This document shows positions 12,827 through 14,644 of a DNA stretch of 14,644 nt, one piece after another (position 1 is the first letter of the stretch; each line of letters opens with the position of its first letter). Source of the stretch: Bordetella parapertussis. Lineage in GTDB: Bacteria > Pseudomonadota > Gammaproteobacteria > Burkholderiales > Burkholderiaceae_A. Both the position numbers and the translations under genes were made by a program. Location of the stretch: contig CAMDMC010000036.1 in the NCBI GenBank assembly GCA_945901825.1, positions 1 to 14,644 of the forward strand, written 5' to 3'. The notes below the pieces were generated by a model. That model saw only the letters and a program-made list of their open reading frames with translations, was not told the origin of the DNA and did no database searches.

Positions 12827-14575
12827 ATGGGCCACGGGCCAACACCATCGCCCATGATCGAGTGGGCACGCGGCTACGACCGCACCACTTTGTCGAGTGA
12901 CCTTACGGCGGCAATCATCGTCACGGTCATGCTGATTCCCCAGAGTCTCGCCTATGCAGCATTGGCTGGCCTGCCACCGCAGGTTGGCCTTTACGCCAGC
13001 ATTGCCCCACTGCTGCTCTATGCCGTGTTCGGAAGCAGTCGCGTACTGGCCGTAGGGCCCGTGGCTGTGGTCTCACTTATGACGGCAACCGCCATTGGCG
13101 ACTTGGCGCGAACCGGCACGGAGGCCTATTGGACGATGGCCATTACGCTGGCCTTTATGTCGGGTTTGATGCTACTTCTCATGGGAGTGCTTCGACTTGG
13201 CTTCTTGGCAAACTTTCTGAGCCATCCCGTCATCTCTGGCTTTATCACCGCCTCGGCACTCCTCATTGCAGCAGGCCAAATCAAGGTCATCCTTGGCCTC
13301 TCGGTGGAGGGCCATCACTTCATGGAACTGGCTATGGGCCTGCTCCAACAGGCATCACAAGTACACCCGCTGTCGGCGGCTATTGGTCTGGCCACGATTA
13401 GTGTTCTTATCTGGGCCCGGCGCAGCGCCAAGCCATTGCTGCAACGCCTAGGCCTGGGGCCAAAGCTGTCCGATGGCCTCGCAAAGGCCGCCCCAGTAGT
13501 AAGTATCGCGGTAATGGCTTTTCTTACATGGGTAAATCAATGGCAAGACCAGGGAGTCGGGATCGTCGGCGCTGTTCCGCAAGGCCTTCCTCCCTTCACA
13601 TTGCCGTCTCTTGACTGGTCGATCTGGGAACAACTGGCGCTTCCTGCCTTGCTTATCAGCGTGGTGGGCTTCGTGGAGTCGGTGTCGGTGGGACAGACCC
13701 TGGCAGCCAAGCGACGTCAGCGGATCCTGCCCAACCGAGAACTGGTTGCATTGGGGGCAAGCAACCTTGGCGCAGGCGTAACTGGCGGGTTCCCTGTCAC
13801 AGGGGGGTTCGCCCGATCCGTCGTGAACTTTGACGCAGGGGCACAGACCCCGGCAGCTGGCGTTTTCACAGCCATGGGCATCTTGCTGGTCACACTGCTG
13901 CTCACACCCGCCCTCTTTTACGTGCCGCAGGCAGTGCTTTCTGCCACCATCGTCGTCGCTGTGCTCTCCCTGGTAGACCTACGAACATTGCGCAGTACAT
14001 GGGCCTACTCTCGCGCAGACTTCTCAGCAGTCGTCTTCACAATCCTCACGACACTAGCCGTCGGGGTGGAGATGGGTTTGATGGGCGGCGTTCTGCTCTC
14101 ACTGCTCCTTCACCTTTACAAGACGAGCCGTCCGCACATTGCCGAGGTTGGTCTGGTTCCGGGGACAGAATATTTTCGCAATGTCTTGCGTCACCAGGTG
14201 CACACGAGCCCGCATCTCACGAGCCTGCGGGTCGATGAGAGTCTGTATTTTGCGAATGCCCGAATACTGGAAGACAAAGTCAATGCGGTGGTCGCTGAGC
14301 ACCCACTGCTCAAACACCTGGTGTTGCAATGCTCAGCAATTAATAACATCGACGCGAGTGCACTCGAGAGCCTCGAGGCAATCGACCAGCGGCTTCGCGA
14401 GGCAGGCATCAAGTTTCACCTGTGCGAGATCAAGGGGCCAGTGATGGACAGACTTCAGCGCACTGGTTTCCTTAGCCATCTGAGTGGTGAAGTGTATCTA
14501 ACCCACTATCAGGCCGTTGCCGCCTTGGCTCCAGACATCCTGGCTCTCTCCAAAGACAGCACGCCCACAAGGTAG
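12827..14575 (+). CDS. SulP-family anion transporter with C-terminal STAS domain
   Basis: A 582-residue SulP/SLC26 transporter, typical full length. The N-terminal signature DLTAAIIVTVMLIPQSLAYAALAGLPP is followed by GLYASIAPLLLYAVFGSSR and VGPVAVVSLMTATAI; the membrane part runs to about residue 435 with 10 or more hydrophobic segments. The cytoplasmic STAS domain (about 462-565) includes NNIDASALESLEAI, the loop phosphorylated in some STAS proteins. Likely a sulfate or bicarbonate uptake or exchange carrier; next to sulfide-oxidation genes, sulfite/sulfate exchange is attractive but not shown by sequence. ATG 12827 lies one base after the preceding stop, with only AGG nearby; ATG 12854 (MIEWARGYDR) is an alternative start fitting the family better. 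It is the last gene of the plus-strand unit. Confidence 0.92.
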   Translation: MGHGPTPSPMIEWARGYDRTTLSSDLTAAIIVTVMLIPQSLAYAALAGLPPQVGLYASIAPLLLYAVFGSSRVLAVGPVAVVSLMTATAIGDLARTGTEAYWTMAITLAFMSGLMLLLMGVLRLGFLANFLSHPVISGFITASALLIAAGQIKVILGLSVEGHHFMELAMGLLQQASQVHPLSAAIGLATISVLIWARRSAKPLLQRLGLGPKLSDGLAKAAPVVSIAVMAFLTWVNQWQDQGVGIVGAVPQGLPPFTLPSLDWSIWEQLALPALLISVVGFVESVSVGQTLAAKRRQRILPNRELVALGASNLGAGVTGGFPVTGGFARSVVNFDAGAQTPAAGVFTAMGILLVTLLLTPALFYVPQAVLSATIVVAVLSLVDLRTLRSTWAYSRADFSAVVFTILTTLAVGVEMGLMGGVLLSLLLHLYKTSRPHIAEVGLVPGTEYFRNVLRHQVHTSPHLTSLRVDESLYFANARILEDKVNAVVAEHPLLKHLVLQCSAINNIDASALESLEAIDQRLREAGIKFHLCEIKGPVMDRLQRTGFLSHLSGEVYLTHYQAVAALAPDILALSKDSTPTR

Positions 14576-14644
14576 GCGCCATTCACATCGCCGGCAGCGT
14601 CAAGGCCTGTATGTGCCTCCCGACACGCCACATGCAACTGGATG
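14576..14644. other. Window end, no feature
   Basis: The 69 bp after the SulP stop contain neither a clear terminator hairpin nor the start of a gene that I can support. Confidence 0.3.

Overview
The window looks like chromosomal DNA from a Gram-negative proteobacterium, most likely a betaproteobacterium of moderate GC (Burkholderiales, perhaps a Limnobacter-like organism). This rests on the lipoprotein and signal-peptide content, the DUF6502 and LPP20-type genes, and the BigR-type sulfide-response cluster. The genus is a guess. No phage, transposase, CRISPR array, tRNA or rRNA was seen.

Left part (1-5663). A DUF1993 gene (minus strand) is followed by a five-gene minus-strand operon starting at 5592. 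In order of transcription it encodes a secreted FlgT-like/DUF4384 protein, a lipoprotein with a GNA1162/LpoB-like domain plus TPRs, an LPP20-type (FlgP-like) lipoprotein, a small secreted beta-rich protein, and a secreted TPR/proline-rich/trypsin-like protease. The operon starts at a compact divergent promoter whose two -10 hexamers overlap inside a perfect 13-bp palindrome. The predicted minus-strand transcript starts on the A of the first ATG, so it may be leaderless.

Middle part (5663-9121). Divergent from that operon are a DUF6502 gene and a small secreted protein with a GGMGGTG motif, overlapping by 4 bp. Converging on them is a two-gene minus-strand unit: a small lipoprotein and a secreted caspase-family (C14) protein with MORN repeats, an Ig-like domain and an EF-hand-like loop. 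Together the left and middle parts hold two different exported peptidases (trypsin fold and caspase fold) beside at least three lipoproteins and several small secreted proteins. This is the best candidate here for an uncharacterised system, acting in the cell envelope.

Junction (9122-10430). There is a non-coding stretch with an 18-bp tandem repeat, then two decayed genes: a hypothetical gene with a frameshift and an in-frame stop, and a 42-codon remnant resembling the start of an HD-like protein gene. About 370 bp without a convincing gene follows. This looks like a chromosomal scar or recombination boundary.

Right part (10431-14575). A GC-richer cluster for sulfide/persulfide handling: a Blh-type persulfide dioxygenase-like metallo-beta-lactamase protein, a BigR/YgaV-type ArsR repressor with the two sensing cysteines at the expected spacing, and a KTSC-domain protein (minus strand), divergent from two YeeE/YedE-type membrane proteins (PmpA/PmpB-like) and a SulP anion transporter with a STAS domain (plus strand). 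An AT-rich 27-bp imperfect palindrome between the divergent arms is the likely repressor operator. Logic inferred from the families: persulfide accumulates, BigR forms a disulfide or polysulfide bridge and releases the operator, Blh oxidises persulfide to sulfite, and the membrane proteins move sulfur species and anions.
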